A DNA stretch of 64,000 nucleotides, taken from NCBI GenBank assembly GCA_026413225.1, contig CM048554.1, positions 91,925,963-91,989,962 of the forward strand, in the 5' to 3' direction. The position numbers and the translations under genes are program-made. Below, one piece after another: positions 33,688-44,804 of the stretch (position 1 is the stretch's first letter; the number at the start of each line of letters is the position of its first letter). This stretch comes from Otis tarda (lineage: Eukaryota; Chordata; Aves; Otidiformes; Otididae). The notes beneath the pieces are model-generated. The model worked only from the letters and a program-made list of their open reading frames with translations, was not told the DNA's origin and made no database searches.

Positions 33688-36600
33688 CTAAATCCATACT
33701 CAGGGTTTTACATAAATAGCCTGATTTTTTAGAAGAGGAATACCAAGAAATTCTCTTCTATTAGAATCATCAAATAGAAAAAAACATCTTAGAACAACAA
33801 CAAGAAGAAAGGATTTTATTATTTCTGGAAATAGTACTCAAATGTATGGTCAGATTTCTGGGAAAAGAAGCGAAGAATGACAACTTCTGGTTACCCCAGC
33901 TTAATTAATTATGGGGTGTAAATGCAGTAATGTAATGTAAAGGAAGTCACAAAACTTGGGACTGGTGCAGGAGAAACATCAACTGTATAGCTCGGCAGTA
34001 AAAGCTGCATGTGCGATATCTCACAGAGTTAGGCAGGAACCTCTGTCACAATCTTAACTTCTCTGTTCAGATCTGAGATCAAAAAGCAAATGGGTAGAGA
34101 CTGGAAAAATGCTGCCACCTAAACATCTTTTGATCAACATCAGACACATTCGCTGGTCTCATTCTGGTCCCCAGTAAATAGGTATTTATACAAGCAGATT
34201 ACAAAGCTTGGCACCAGCAGAGGACTTGCTTGGCAGAATTATCAGGGATGACAAGTGAAAGTGCTCAATCCAGTTGCCTAAACTTGGGTGTCTAGCACCA
34301 TCTCAGGCTATATTTGAGGCATTTGTGTGGAGCTGGCAAATACAACAGTGTGTTGTGCTGCCTGCCGGTGACTCAGATGCTCATGGTACAGCAGCTGGGG
34401 GCTTGGCAGGACACCTGTGGCACCCAAAATGGCAGTGGGGGCTCACCTCTGCCTCCTCAGTGCTCTAGCACAGTTTGAGGTGTGCCAGCATACTTGGGTC
34501 CTGGGCAGCTCCACAAGAGGTCTTGGATGCTGCAGGGCACTCAGATGGCTCTAGAGCCCAATGTGTCAGCAGCTGAGCCAAGCCCCATGGATGGTGAGTT
34601 CAGGCACTGCTGAGTTTTTTAACTAGATCTTCATCAGCCATTACAGAAGTTTAGATACTGGGCCCACATGCAGTCACCTAAACGTATCTTAATTCAGAGC
34701 CAAATGCCACCTGAGGCCATCATGCAGGACAGAGTAGTGGGTGCAGCCAGCATGTTCAAGCAGCAAACCTGTGACGGTGGGGCATATGTTGAGCATGACC
34801 CTGTCTGCTTCTCGGTTTCTCCAGAGGTTAGAGAAGCAGATTCTGCATTTTTTTTTATTAGAAAACAAGGTCCTAACAGCTACTCCTAGCATAAAGAAAG
34901 GGACCCCATCTTGCAGCTGCTGCTGGTCTTTACTGGAGAAGATCACGATGTAGTAAAGCCTCATGTTGTGATGTGCCTTAAGCAGCCCATTACCTAACTA
35001 CATTTCGAAGAACACCAGGCAGAGGGTAAAGGAGGAACAGGTCAGATTTACTAGCTGAGCAGTTACACTCTAGAAAATGTAATAGCAAAGGATGGAAAGA
35101 AGCTGGGTGGCATTTCAGAGTGTAATTTGTGCCTAAAAAAATTGGTAAAATAAGTAAGAGACACTGGAGCTAGTAGCAAACACATTGCTCCAGAGAAGAC
35201 TACATTATAACAGAAATCAGGATAATGCCAAAATAAAGACATGTTCAATAAACTGGGGTGGCTAAAAACTAACAGAGGAGCGAGGCCAGCTGGAAAGCCT
35301 CCAAGAGAGCAGAGGAAAGGGCATATGAGAAGAGACGTTTTAACAGCTTCCTGTGAAGTCTCTCTGCAGGCTGCAGAGGTGTTGATACACGAGAGAGACA
35401 CTGAACTCCAGGTGAAGAAGGCTACCAGCAAAGGGCGGGTAGGAGCTTTCAAGTAACCCTTAAAAGCAGAAACAAAACGCAGTATTTTTTTGTTTACACA
35501 AGAGAATGCTTCTGATACTGAAGCACAGGGTAACATCTATTTATAATCCAAATAAATCTTATGTTCTGGTATTTGGAACTGTCAGCGTTCAACATACTGG
35601 GAAGCAGCAGCCACAAGGCTGCGTTAAGAAATGCCGATTTAAATCCGCATTGTTTTGCTCCGTGTATTTTCATCACTAGCCAACTATGACTTGTGCAAAA
35701 GAAACAAATCTATTTTTTAAAGTTTGCTCATGTGGAGTTCATAAATGTCCTGATGGATTATACCTAGGCAGTGTTTTTAATGCCTGATAGTGAAGCTCTT
35801 GCCTGACTCTTTTTTTTTCCACAAAATCTCAAAATTTCTGAGTGTCCATCAACACCTGTGTTAGGTGACACGCAGATGAGAGCCCCATGGGTCTCATGGA
35901 AATATATATAATGTGGGATATCCAGCTCCTAGGGCCTGGTGTATTCCCTGGCCATGTCCTGGCCCAAGTTTTGCCTCTTAAGCACACTCTTATTTGGGAG
36001 AGGAAAGAGCTGTAGTGAGTGCCACAGCCTGCCAGTAAGGATATCAAGGCACTGAGGCTGGAAAGGTGGAGGCAGGGGGGCGATGACCATGGACCCCATC
36101 TGCACTAAAGTCTAGAAATGGTAAAAAATTACTTTTAAGTACAGACATACTGTAACAGGAAAAGGTTTTTTTTTTACCAAGACTGGTGAGGTCTGTATCA
36201 CTGGCAGTCACATGCAGTAAGGAATCTCTCAGTCCTGGTTCTTTGCTCTCAGGCTGAGAGTTTGCAGAGATGCCAGTTAAGCAAACAATTAATTTTTCAT
36301 ATTAAACTGAGGCTAGTTTTGTGGAATTATCCAAAGACACAGGATTCTCTGGTGTAGGTTTTTTCTTCCTAAATAATTTTTCCTTTCACTTTAGAGTAGA
36401 CTTTTACTCTGTCAATCCAACTTATTTCTGACTGCTGCACTCATAGCCCAACCACGGACAACATGCGACCCACCTAACCCAAGTTATTATCTACTGTCAG
36501 CCACTAGGAAACAGCTCCCCAAAGTGTGCTGTTAGTACTCGGTATGGTATGGAGGATTTCTCTTTGAAGTCCTAGCGTACTTTAAATAACAAGAGATGAA

Positions 36601-39600
36601 CTAAACGGGCTGTCGGGATCTTTTCCAGCTTCGTTCACTATGGTTCAGTGCATTCATATCAGATTCGCTTCTTAGAGTGTTTAAGCATTTGAATGTTTGT
36701 CCTGACTGGAAGTTTGGGGCTGACCTTTGCATCCTCTAAACCTTCTTGGAAAGATGTGTATCGGGAGAGAGCACAGCAGCAGCTGAGTACTCCCCCATGA
36801 CAGCTCCCTCTGACCTGCTCCTTGGGCAGGGCTGTCACAGCATCCCTCTGTACTCACTGCCTTTTGTGCCTGCTCGGGAGAGAAGGACAGCAGCAGCAGC
36901 TGGCCTAACGACAAGGTACTTGGTCTTAAAATTCCCCCAATATAATTAATTATTCCACTGCCTGCAACAATGTCATCCGTTCACTCACTAGCTAACACAG
37001 CTTGAACTTTCAATACCTTGGAATACCTGTTCATTCAGGCACAAGCTTATCCTCTCCATAAGCCTGCCTACCACATACATACACTCTGCTGTCACAATAT
37101 ATATTGATATTTTGGGGTATAGAAGTACTAAGAAGAATTAGCAAAGTGTTCCTATTCAGAGCTTGGCACTGCACCATTTCAGACTTTGTTGTGAATTACT
37201 ATTGTGTGCTTCATTGTAGGGAGTGATTACATTTAAACAGTCAAAGGGTTACAAAATGTAGGGGAACCCATGGCTATTAACGTTTCTTCATAAGTTGAAT
37301 TCTATTAAGTACTCAGAGAACACTGTATTATAGTTTTCTGCAAGTAGCAGCTAGTGGCTAGCGATTTTTTTCAGTGTTTGGCTTTTTAAAAATGATGTGT
37401 TTCCTCAGTGGATCATTGTTCTTTCGCTGGGGACCTCTCAGCCACTTGGAGAAGAGGAATGCTTAGACATGCATCTACAAGTCTAGTCCCTTGCTGTGAC
37501 AGGAACAGTTGTGTTAAGACATAATGTGATACCTGACAAATATACAGGGTCACTATCCTGAGCTAATTTCTTTTCTTGCTGTCTTTAATCAAGCAAGATT
37601 TGTACTGGCATCATTGGGGAATGCTTCCTGAATAGATTTGGATTCTGTCATGAAATAACAAACCAGCTTCTTTGAAAAAAAAGCAACTTAATTGAGGAAT
37701 GTTTTAATGTAAAGTGTATTTGTGTATATATGTGGAAGGGACTGTAAGATTGTTGCATCTATTTTCTTTCTGATTTTAATATTAAAGATCTGACTATTTT
37801 TTAAATGACCGCCTACAAATTAACTGGCTTTTACATGACTCCCATGTTGCATTAGAAGGCCAGATCCTTTCTATTTATACCTCTGCTTTTGAATGATTTA
37901 TTTACTTTTCCAGTTCCACTTATATGGAGCCACAATAATTTCTTACTTTCCGAGCATTCCATGATGGGAAAAATCAGTTAGAGAAATTAAAGAAATAAAT
38001 AGTTGCTAAGGAAAACATACCTGGTGCTGTAGATAATTATTTCATGGCTGTAACACTCTCCAGGGACGCTGCTTCCATAGTTGTTCCACTAAATGAGTAG
38101 ATTTCAGATAGAACTGGTCCTCTCTGAACACTGCTAATATAAGAAGCCATTCCTCATTATGAGAGGTCAGACTAGTGCTGCTCTCTGAATACCAGCTCTG
38201 AAATGAAATTATCTGAATAAATAAACACCAGACTGAGTTCTTCTCGTGCCACCGACTGGAAATCTCTCAGAGAAGGCAAGGCTTGGAGGAAGCCGTTTGC
38301 TGTGTTTTGTCCTTCTGCATTTTGTGGATGCAGATATAATCCTGTGCAATATTAGCTTTACAGCTAATTTAATAGGGAATAAAAAATACACTGGAAAGGC
38401 TGTCCTTTGTGCCGTAAGGAACAAATGGGCCTCCTAAATGACTGTACTAAGGCAATGTCTAATTTAAATACACTGTAGTGATAGACTGACCAGCAAAGTA
38501 GATACTGGGTAGACGTAGTTAAGTCACTGGTAGCAGCACAGTTTTGCCTGTATAACAGCATGTAATGCTGAATCTATCTGTTGTTTAACAATCAAAGAGC
38601 TGACACTTGTTTTCATTCTTCCTCTATGTAAAGCATATACACAAATATATATACACATATGAGTAAGGCATTTACCATTTTCATACATAAAGCAGATGCA
38701 GCTAACCATCAGGAAGCCACAGAGGCCAAATTGAGTGTGATATCCACGTGGAAAATGATATTCAAGGTTGACAGTGCTGAAACGCAGAACGTCCTGTTTT
38801 ATTCCGCCCTGGCAATGAAGCCTGAGGAAACAAAAAAAGGGTGCCAGAAGCACAAAATATCTTGCATTACTCTAGACCCAAAACTAGTTCAAAATTTCTA
38901 AGACATTCCTGGCTACCTGCAATATTACTATCACATACCTACACCAAAATATACAATATTATTAAAAGCATAAATAGGAATTCAAATCTTGATTTGAATC
39001 TTGATTTTTGTATTTGAATTTGTCACTGTTTCAATTTATCCAGCTTACACAGCACAGAAAATTGCAGAGCTGGAGTGCATGGTCCTAATGTGTTTAACAC
39101 TTGTCTAAGAAACAAGCAGACAGGAGAGTGTTAGTAAATGTTTATGCATTTCAGAAATGCCTTCTGCATCACACATTATGTACTCAGACTATGAATGTAC
39201 ATAGCAACAGAGCTGATTAAAAACAACTTGTTTAATTACTGTGATGTACGGAAGCACACACTCAGTGCAATTTGTTGGTGTATTTTACATGCAAAAGATC
39301 TTAGGAGGAACACGGTTAGAATGGTTAGAACAAAGAGTTAAGAATGAAATCCTGCTGCCCTTAGAGTCAATGAATTATTTGCTTTCGCCAGCTCTGAACC
39401 TTTTTTCACATCAGGGAATTAAGCAAAGCTGGTCAGCTGAGAAGAGCGGGAGCTGGTCCCCTCAGCAGCACCTAAGTCTGCGTGAGAGAGCCTATGAGAT
39501 TCTTGCACCCCTGCAAGACCCATTGGTTTCAAAGTCCCCGCTCATGTAAATCTAGTTGTAGATACAGTACTACATTATTTAAATATTTTAAAATAATTGT

Positions 39601-40429
39601 TCCGAGTGATTTAACTTTTAAATAGAATAATACATATTTTCTTCCATCCTCATTATATGTATTAATTGTTTTTAACTATTAACATGAAGACTCAGTTGTC
39701 CTATGATGAAAAAATCCACAGTACATTGTAAAAAAAATACCGTTGCAGAGCACAAGTGATAAAAATGCCTCATTTGCATTAAATCACTTCCTATGGAAGG
39801 GTATTTCATTGTGATCCCTGATGTCCATTCTTCCAAAACTATTGTTCACACCACACTTATACCGGTGTTCTTGGTGTGTTCACTCAGGAAATTAAATTAC
39901 ATTTTAAAAAAAAAGTATTAGTTCTTAGAAATATTGCTTTTATAGATTGGATCTGACTAGGAAGAAATTAAAATCCTCATGCTAAAATACCAGAGGAGAA
40001 AATCCAACCCAACAGCTGGGCAAGGGGGTTAACAGGTCAAGAGTATCTGAAAGGTTATCAGTGGAGGAGATACTGCTTTTGGAAAGTGCATTTTATCAAT
40101 ACCAGACAGCTGAAGCTGCGGCATGTCCCTAAGAGCAGCTGACTCACTTCCAAAGTGTCTGGAAATGTCAGCGCACGTCTTCTGGTTATCACTTTCTTTT
40201 CAGCATTCGGGTTCTCCTGCAGATAACTGGACTGTGACAGAGATGAAGACAACCCGGTTCAGCTCAGGAGAGACGAGTCTTGCTGTCGACATGTCCTTGC
40301 TCTCCCAATCCTGTGGAAAAGTCCCCAGATAAACTATGAATCTCCACTTGCAGGCACTTCCACCCTGGCTGGAACGCATCCTGAGATCACTCCGAAATTC
40401 ATGCTTGTGCAAAAAGCTGACACGGGGAC

Positions 40430-42560
40430 AAGATGCCCTGAAACCTTTACCGACTTCTCCAACCCGCGGGGTGCCAACCTCCGCACGGAGGGTTTGCCTG
40501 CCTTTCCCCCCTCCTCAGCCCTCCGCATTTTTTTTTTTTTTTTTCCCTTCTCGTCCTTTCACCCTGCTACGTTCCTTTCTAACGGCAGCGGCCCCGGGGG
40601 CGGGGGGCGGGCCGCGGAAACCTTGGCGTGGGGACGGTGGGACGGCAGCCGGCCCTACTCCGCTGGGCTCCGCGCCCGCCCCTACCCGCCGCCAGGGGGC
40701 GCCCCCGCACCGCGAATGGCCCCGCTCCGCTCCCGCGCGGGGCTGACGGGAGGGAGCCGGCGGCGCCGCGGCCGTCGGGGATCCGCGGCCGTGAGGGGCG
40801 CGCAGCCGCTCTTCTCTTTCACCGTTCAGCCCAGCTCCTCGCCCATCTCTGTTCCCTCTCCGCCTCCCGAGTTTGCCGACCCGTTCCGACGGGTGACACC
40901 CTGTATTTTAGCCCGAAGGGGTCCCGGAGGAGCCTCTTCCGAGAAGGTTACCGGGGCTGCCGGTCCCGACGGGTGCGGGAGCGAACCCCTGCCTGGCCCG
41001 GGCCGCCTGCTTCCCCCGGCAGGAAAGGGGTTGTGTATCCCGCCGTGTCACCCGCTGGGACGCGCGAGGTGCCACAGGCAGCCTCCCGGCAGCAAGAGAC
41101 GGGAGACCCTGGCGGAGCCTCTCGCCCGATTTCGGAAGGTGCAGCTTCTTTTGAAGGCACCCGGTGTCAGGCAGGGGCCAGGGGCACGGGTTTGCTCGCA
41201 GGAGGAGGTGGGGACCGTACGCCCCGTCCCCGCGGAGGCCCAGGCAGCAGCCGGTAGCGGCGGCCCTTTACGCCCGAAGCAGAACATCTGCGTGGCGAGG
41301 GAGGCAGTTTGATCTGTGTAGGCTATGCAGGGTGGAGGCCAGACACACCTGAACTGTGTTAAAATGACTGTATTCTCTGTGCCCCCGAGGCTCCCGGACG
41401 CGGCATCGGGGCTGCTCGCTCCCCTCTGCAAGGCTGCCCCAGGGACCGGCCCCGGGAGGGCGAGCGGACCCTCAGCGGGGTGGATGCGGGAACTGCGTGG
41501 AAACCTCCCCGCGGGGACACCCTCCGCGCGCGCCGCCGTGTCCGGGGACTCAGTTTTTCCACTGCCCTCCCGTATGTGTCCCCCTCTCGCTCCCGCCTGG
41601 TCTGGGAAGCCGAGGGGAGGGAGGGGGCGGCGGGCCGGGCCCCTGCCCCCGGGCGCGCTGCCTCGGCGGCCGCCCGCCTCATGCCGCAGGAATGCGCCAG
41701 TTTCCAGAAGCGGATTCCCTTCTTTGCTGGAAGCCCGGCAGCGCATATATCACCCGGTGGCAGCAGTCCACCTTCCCTGCAGTTTCGTAACCGCTTACGA
41801 GGGTAAATTGAGAGCTGGGAACAGCCCTCTATTAAGTAGCAGATTGAGAAGAGGCTCTTCCCACTTGGAGAAGGCAAGTCTTCCCCGACGGACGCCTCGC
41901 ATCGGGAGCTACAGGAATCGAGGCGCCTCCTCCGCTCCTCGGCTATTGCCGCTGCTTCTGCTCCTCCTTCGCCGCCGCTGCTACTTGCTGCTCCCTCCAC
42001 AAGGTGCCCCCGGAGCTTCATCCTTTCTCCTTCTCCTCCCTTTATCCAGGTCCGACGGCTGCGGCTGCTGCTGCAGGCACCGCCGGAGGAGCTTCCCCGC
42101 CACCCTGCAGCCGCCCCCCAAGGTCTGTGCCCGCGCGGGAGCGGGGATTCCCTGGTCCCCCTCACGACCCCTCCCCGCTGCCTGCCCGTAGGCACCCACG
42201 CACGCAGCCCCTTCTGACGATGCTTTTTAGACTGAGATGCGCTGGGCTGAGGGGCTGCCACTGGAAGGGGGAAAGAGCGTGTGCGTGTGTGCGCGTTGGG
42301 CACGGCAGAGCCGGCTCTGGCAGGCGTGAAGCCGAAAGGGTGGAGGAGCGGGGATCCCCGAGGGGCTGCGGGCAGCCGGGGCACGGGGAAGGCACGCACG
42401 AGGGAGGCGGTGGTCCCGCTGCGGGTGTCCCGGTGCCGGTGGCTCCCTGCGGCCGCAGGCTCCAGGCGGAGGCCGGTGCCAGCGCCCGGCACGCCTGCCC
42501 GCACCGTAACGCTGCGGCTTTGGCAGGAGCCGTCGCTTCCCTCCCTTGTGCCTGCAGCTG
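40430..42560 (+). promoter_or_regulatory. COL12A1: Large CpG island, presumed COL12A1 promoter and 5' UTR exon
   Basis: About 2.1 kb of very GC- and CpG-rich DNA, the only island upstream of the COL12A1 start-codon exon (44697). It should hold the promoter and the non-coding first exon, whose limits I cannot fix. A TATA-like CATATAT at 41744-41750 would place a start near 41775. Possible donors are AAG|GCAAGT at 41873/41874 (a GC-type site) and AAG|GTCTGT at 42122/42123. Long ORFs on both strands here are low-complexity R/P/G/A shadows. Confidence 0.65.
41744..41750 (+). promoter_or_regulatory. COL12A1: TATA-like element, possible COL12A1 core promoter
   Basis: CATATAT inside a GC-rich island, the only such AT core near its centre, followed by a T-containing GC-moderate segment that could be the first exon. 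Function is inferred. Confidence 0.35.
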
Positions 42561-42599
42561 CCGGTGATGCTTCCTCCTATTTCCATTTTGGTTTTTTAA

Positions 42600-44696
42600 T
42601 GCCTTTGATAGCTAGTGGATTTTCCCTGTGGCTTTTTTTTTTTTTTTTCTTTTTATGCTTAGGTTAGTTTTTCTTCTTGGAAGTGGTAAATACCCTGCAC
42701 TGCACGGTTTGGAAATGCTTTAGCTAAGCTTTTGTAGGTTGAATTAGCGTGAGGTTGGACTGGCAGTGGTGACAGCCTGTTGTGGTTTTTTTTTTTTTTT
42801 TTTTTGAAGTGGTCTCTAAAGATCAGCGAGAAAACCCTCTAGTCCTGAAACAAAGTCTGCTTGTCCCTGCTGAGCCAGCGAGAGGACCTTTCCTCCGCCA
42901 CCTCCAGGCTTTCTGTCTAACACCTAAGTTTGCGAGAAGGAAACAAAAGTGTTTCTAGGTGGGCAAATGAATGCTTTGGCTGAGATGTTTTATTTCGTGA
43001 AAGAAAAATGTGTATCAGGAGTGGTAGATTCGCAGCAGTAGCGAACTCCTAGATGCCTTTGTGAGATGATTAATTTCTGTTGGTCTTCAAGAGGATCAAA
43101 AGATGGCACTCCAAGCCCACACAAGATTTCCAAGACAAAAGTCCATTTATGTTGAATTCAGGCGATCCTTAAACTCGCTGCAGAATGCGGTAGATGTGCT
43201 CAGGGACAGCCGTTTCCCATGCAGAGCAGGGATATGATTTCGGAGCTTTCAGGACAATTTAATGCTAACCTTGGTCTTTCTTATGTTAGTATCAGCCAGT
43301 CGTTATGGTCAATATTACTCCTCTGTTTACCCGCTGGAGGTACCATTGGACTGAAACCATTGTTTAGTTTTTCTTTGATCTCTTGGTATTTTTATGTGCA
43401 GTAAAGGCATTTGGCTAAGGCAAGTATATGCAGCTGCCTGGCAGAAGCCTGTTAAGTTCAGTGTCAGTAACTGGGAAATTCCTGGATCTCCATAGTGTCT
43501 ACCCACTAAATGTGCCTTGCTGGTTAGTTCTCTAGATGGCGGAAGAATATTTTCCCCTTTAGCTGTTTCTGCAGGCTAATGATTTATGCATTTTTCTTTT
43601 GTTTTGCTCTTGGCACCTTCCTGATAGAATCTGTTGCCTAATTGCTTTTTCCGGCCTAATTATGATATATGATGCAGTTATGAGTTTATTCAAACAACTT
43701 ATCCCTCCCCTACTTCCCGAGCTAGAAAAACCCAAACTTTAGAAACACTTATGTGCATATATGCTGAGGATTGTTCATATTAGCCTTTACTTAGACAAGG
43801 AAATAATTTGGAAGTTTTGCTGGAGTAATTTGGAGTAATTTGATGTGACCCAGAGCATATAGTTATGAAGGTATAGCTGTTTGCAATTAGGAACCATTAA
43901 TTTGGCCTAATCCCACTGATTTTGTTAGACAACCTGCAGTGTCTGCAAGACTCTTTCACTTGCCTGCTTTTTATAGTGTATTTTAAATCTATTTTCTCTC
44001 AGGACATGTAAATGAATTATCAGATGTTGAAACATCATGGCTAGACAGACGTGTCAGGTTTCAGTTGTGTGTTAAACACACTTCTGTATAATCTATTTCA
44101 GACCTTCAAGAAATAAAGAATAGCACATTTGTAGGCAGAACCTCTCAAAAGAAGTTTTATTACAGTTTCCAAACTGCCTTGAGACCACTAAAACACAGCT
44201 AACTAAGTGCTTCAACAGTTATGAAAAAGGAGCTGAATAAAATCCCCAGCTGAAAGAGGCATTTCGTTGATCCAAGGCAGGAATGACCTCTGAATTAGCT
44301 ATCATCACACTTGGCGATGAAGTCATGGAGCTCCCTCCTGGCTCCTGCCCGCGTGGAGGCACAGATCTTCACCGTGCTTCCCTGATCAAATTAACCCCAA
44401 CTAGGTTAAAGCCGCGTGTGCTTACCGTGATTGGAAAGGGTTCAGCAACAAAAGGCACTTTATTGCAAGACGAGACTCTACAGTTAGTCATGCAGATCTG
44501 TCATCGTCTTGGACGGCTTTCAAGTCTAGGGGTTTCAACCTGGTCCCGTGGGTGGGGGCTGGGGATAAGGGAACAAAGTGAAATCCACAGTTCGTCTTTT
44601 TTATGTTTCGTGAATACACCCACGCAATCCTCTAATCCACGCGTATCATTTCCTTCTCCTTTCTCCCTTCCCCCCCCCCCACTCCCGCCACTGCAG
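42600..44696 (+). other. COL12A1: COL12A1 intron 1 (5' UTR intron)
   Basis: DNA between the CpG island and the start-codon exon. It contains T18 and T20 runs (42633, 42786) and ends in a strong C/T tract with eleven consecutive C before CTGCAG. No coding exon recognised. Confidence 0.6.
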
Positions 44697-44804
44697 ATTC
44701 ATTCATGTTGTTGTGATCTGAAAGGGCAGAAATGAAGACAGCGCTGTGCTCGGCAGTCGCTGCTCTGTGTGCAGCCGCCCTCCTCTCCTCCATCGAGGCT
44801 GAAG
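44697..44804 (+). CDS. COL12A1: COL12A1 start-codon exon (signal peptide); coding from 44732
   Basis: The exon follows acceptor CCACTGCAG and holds 35 nt of 5' UTR plus 24 codons and one base. ATG at 44732 begins [18 protein letters not shown], a classic signal peptide with an Ala/Leu core, ending SSIEAE. An in-frame TGA at 44714-44716 fixes this start. That TGA also ends a tiny upstream ORF from ATG 44705. The donor GAAG|GTAACC is phase 1, so the exon can be joined to any phase-1 acceptor downstream. In human COL12A1 the short isoform lacks residues 25-1188, which corresponds to splicing from this same point. Confidence 0.95.

Larger units (their letters stand above)
26510..40400. other. Intergenic DNA between COX7A2 and COL12A1
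   Basis: About 14 kb with no gene I can support. It contains an old minus-strand CR1 fragment (27695-27895), a cluster of short direct and inverted repeats (33616-33687) and ORFs up to 157 codons lacking domains. No tRNA, snRNA or CpG island was recognised. Distal COL12A1 enhancers could lie here, but nothing in the sequence identifies them. Confidence 0.6.

Noticed and set aside
35063-35536. 157-codon minus-strand ORF in the 14 kb gap
   Set aside because: Hydrophobic and Ser/Phe-rich but with no family signature, promoter or splice context; treated as chance.
40401-41312. 303-codon plus-strand ORF in the COL12A1 CpG island
   Set aside because: Overlaps several other equally long frames and has low-complexity Pro/Arg/Ser content; no recognisable protein.
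41359-42504. 381-codon minus-strand ORF in the COL12A1 CpG island
   Set aside because: Composition is R, P, G, A and S throughout, with no domain or splice support; it is typical of a CpG-island shadow.
44283-44735. 150-codon ORF running into the COL12A1 start-codon exon
   Set aside because: It crosses the acceptor and pyrimidine tract of that exon and is in a different frame from the collagen; not coding.
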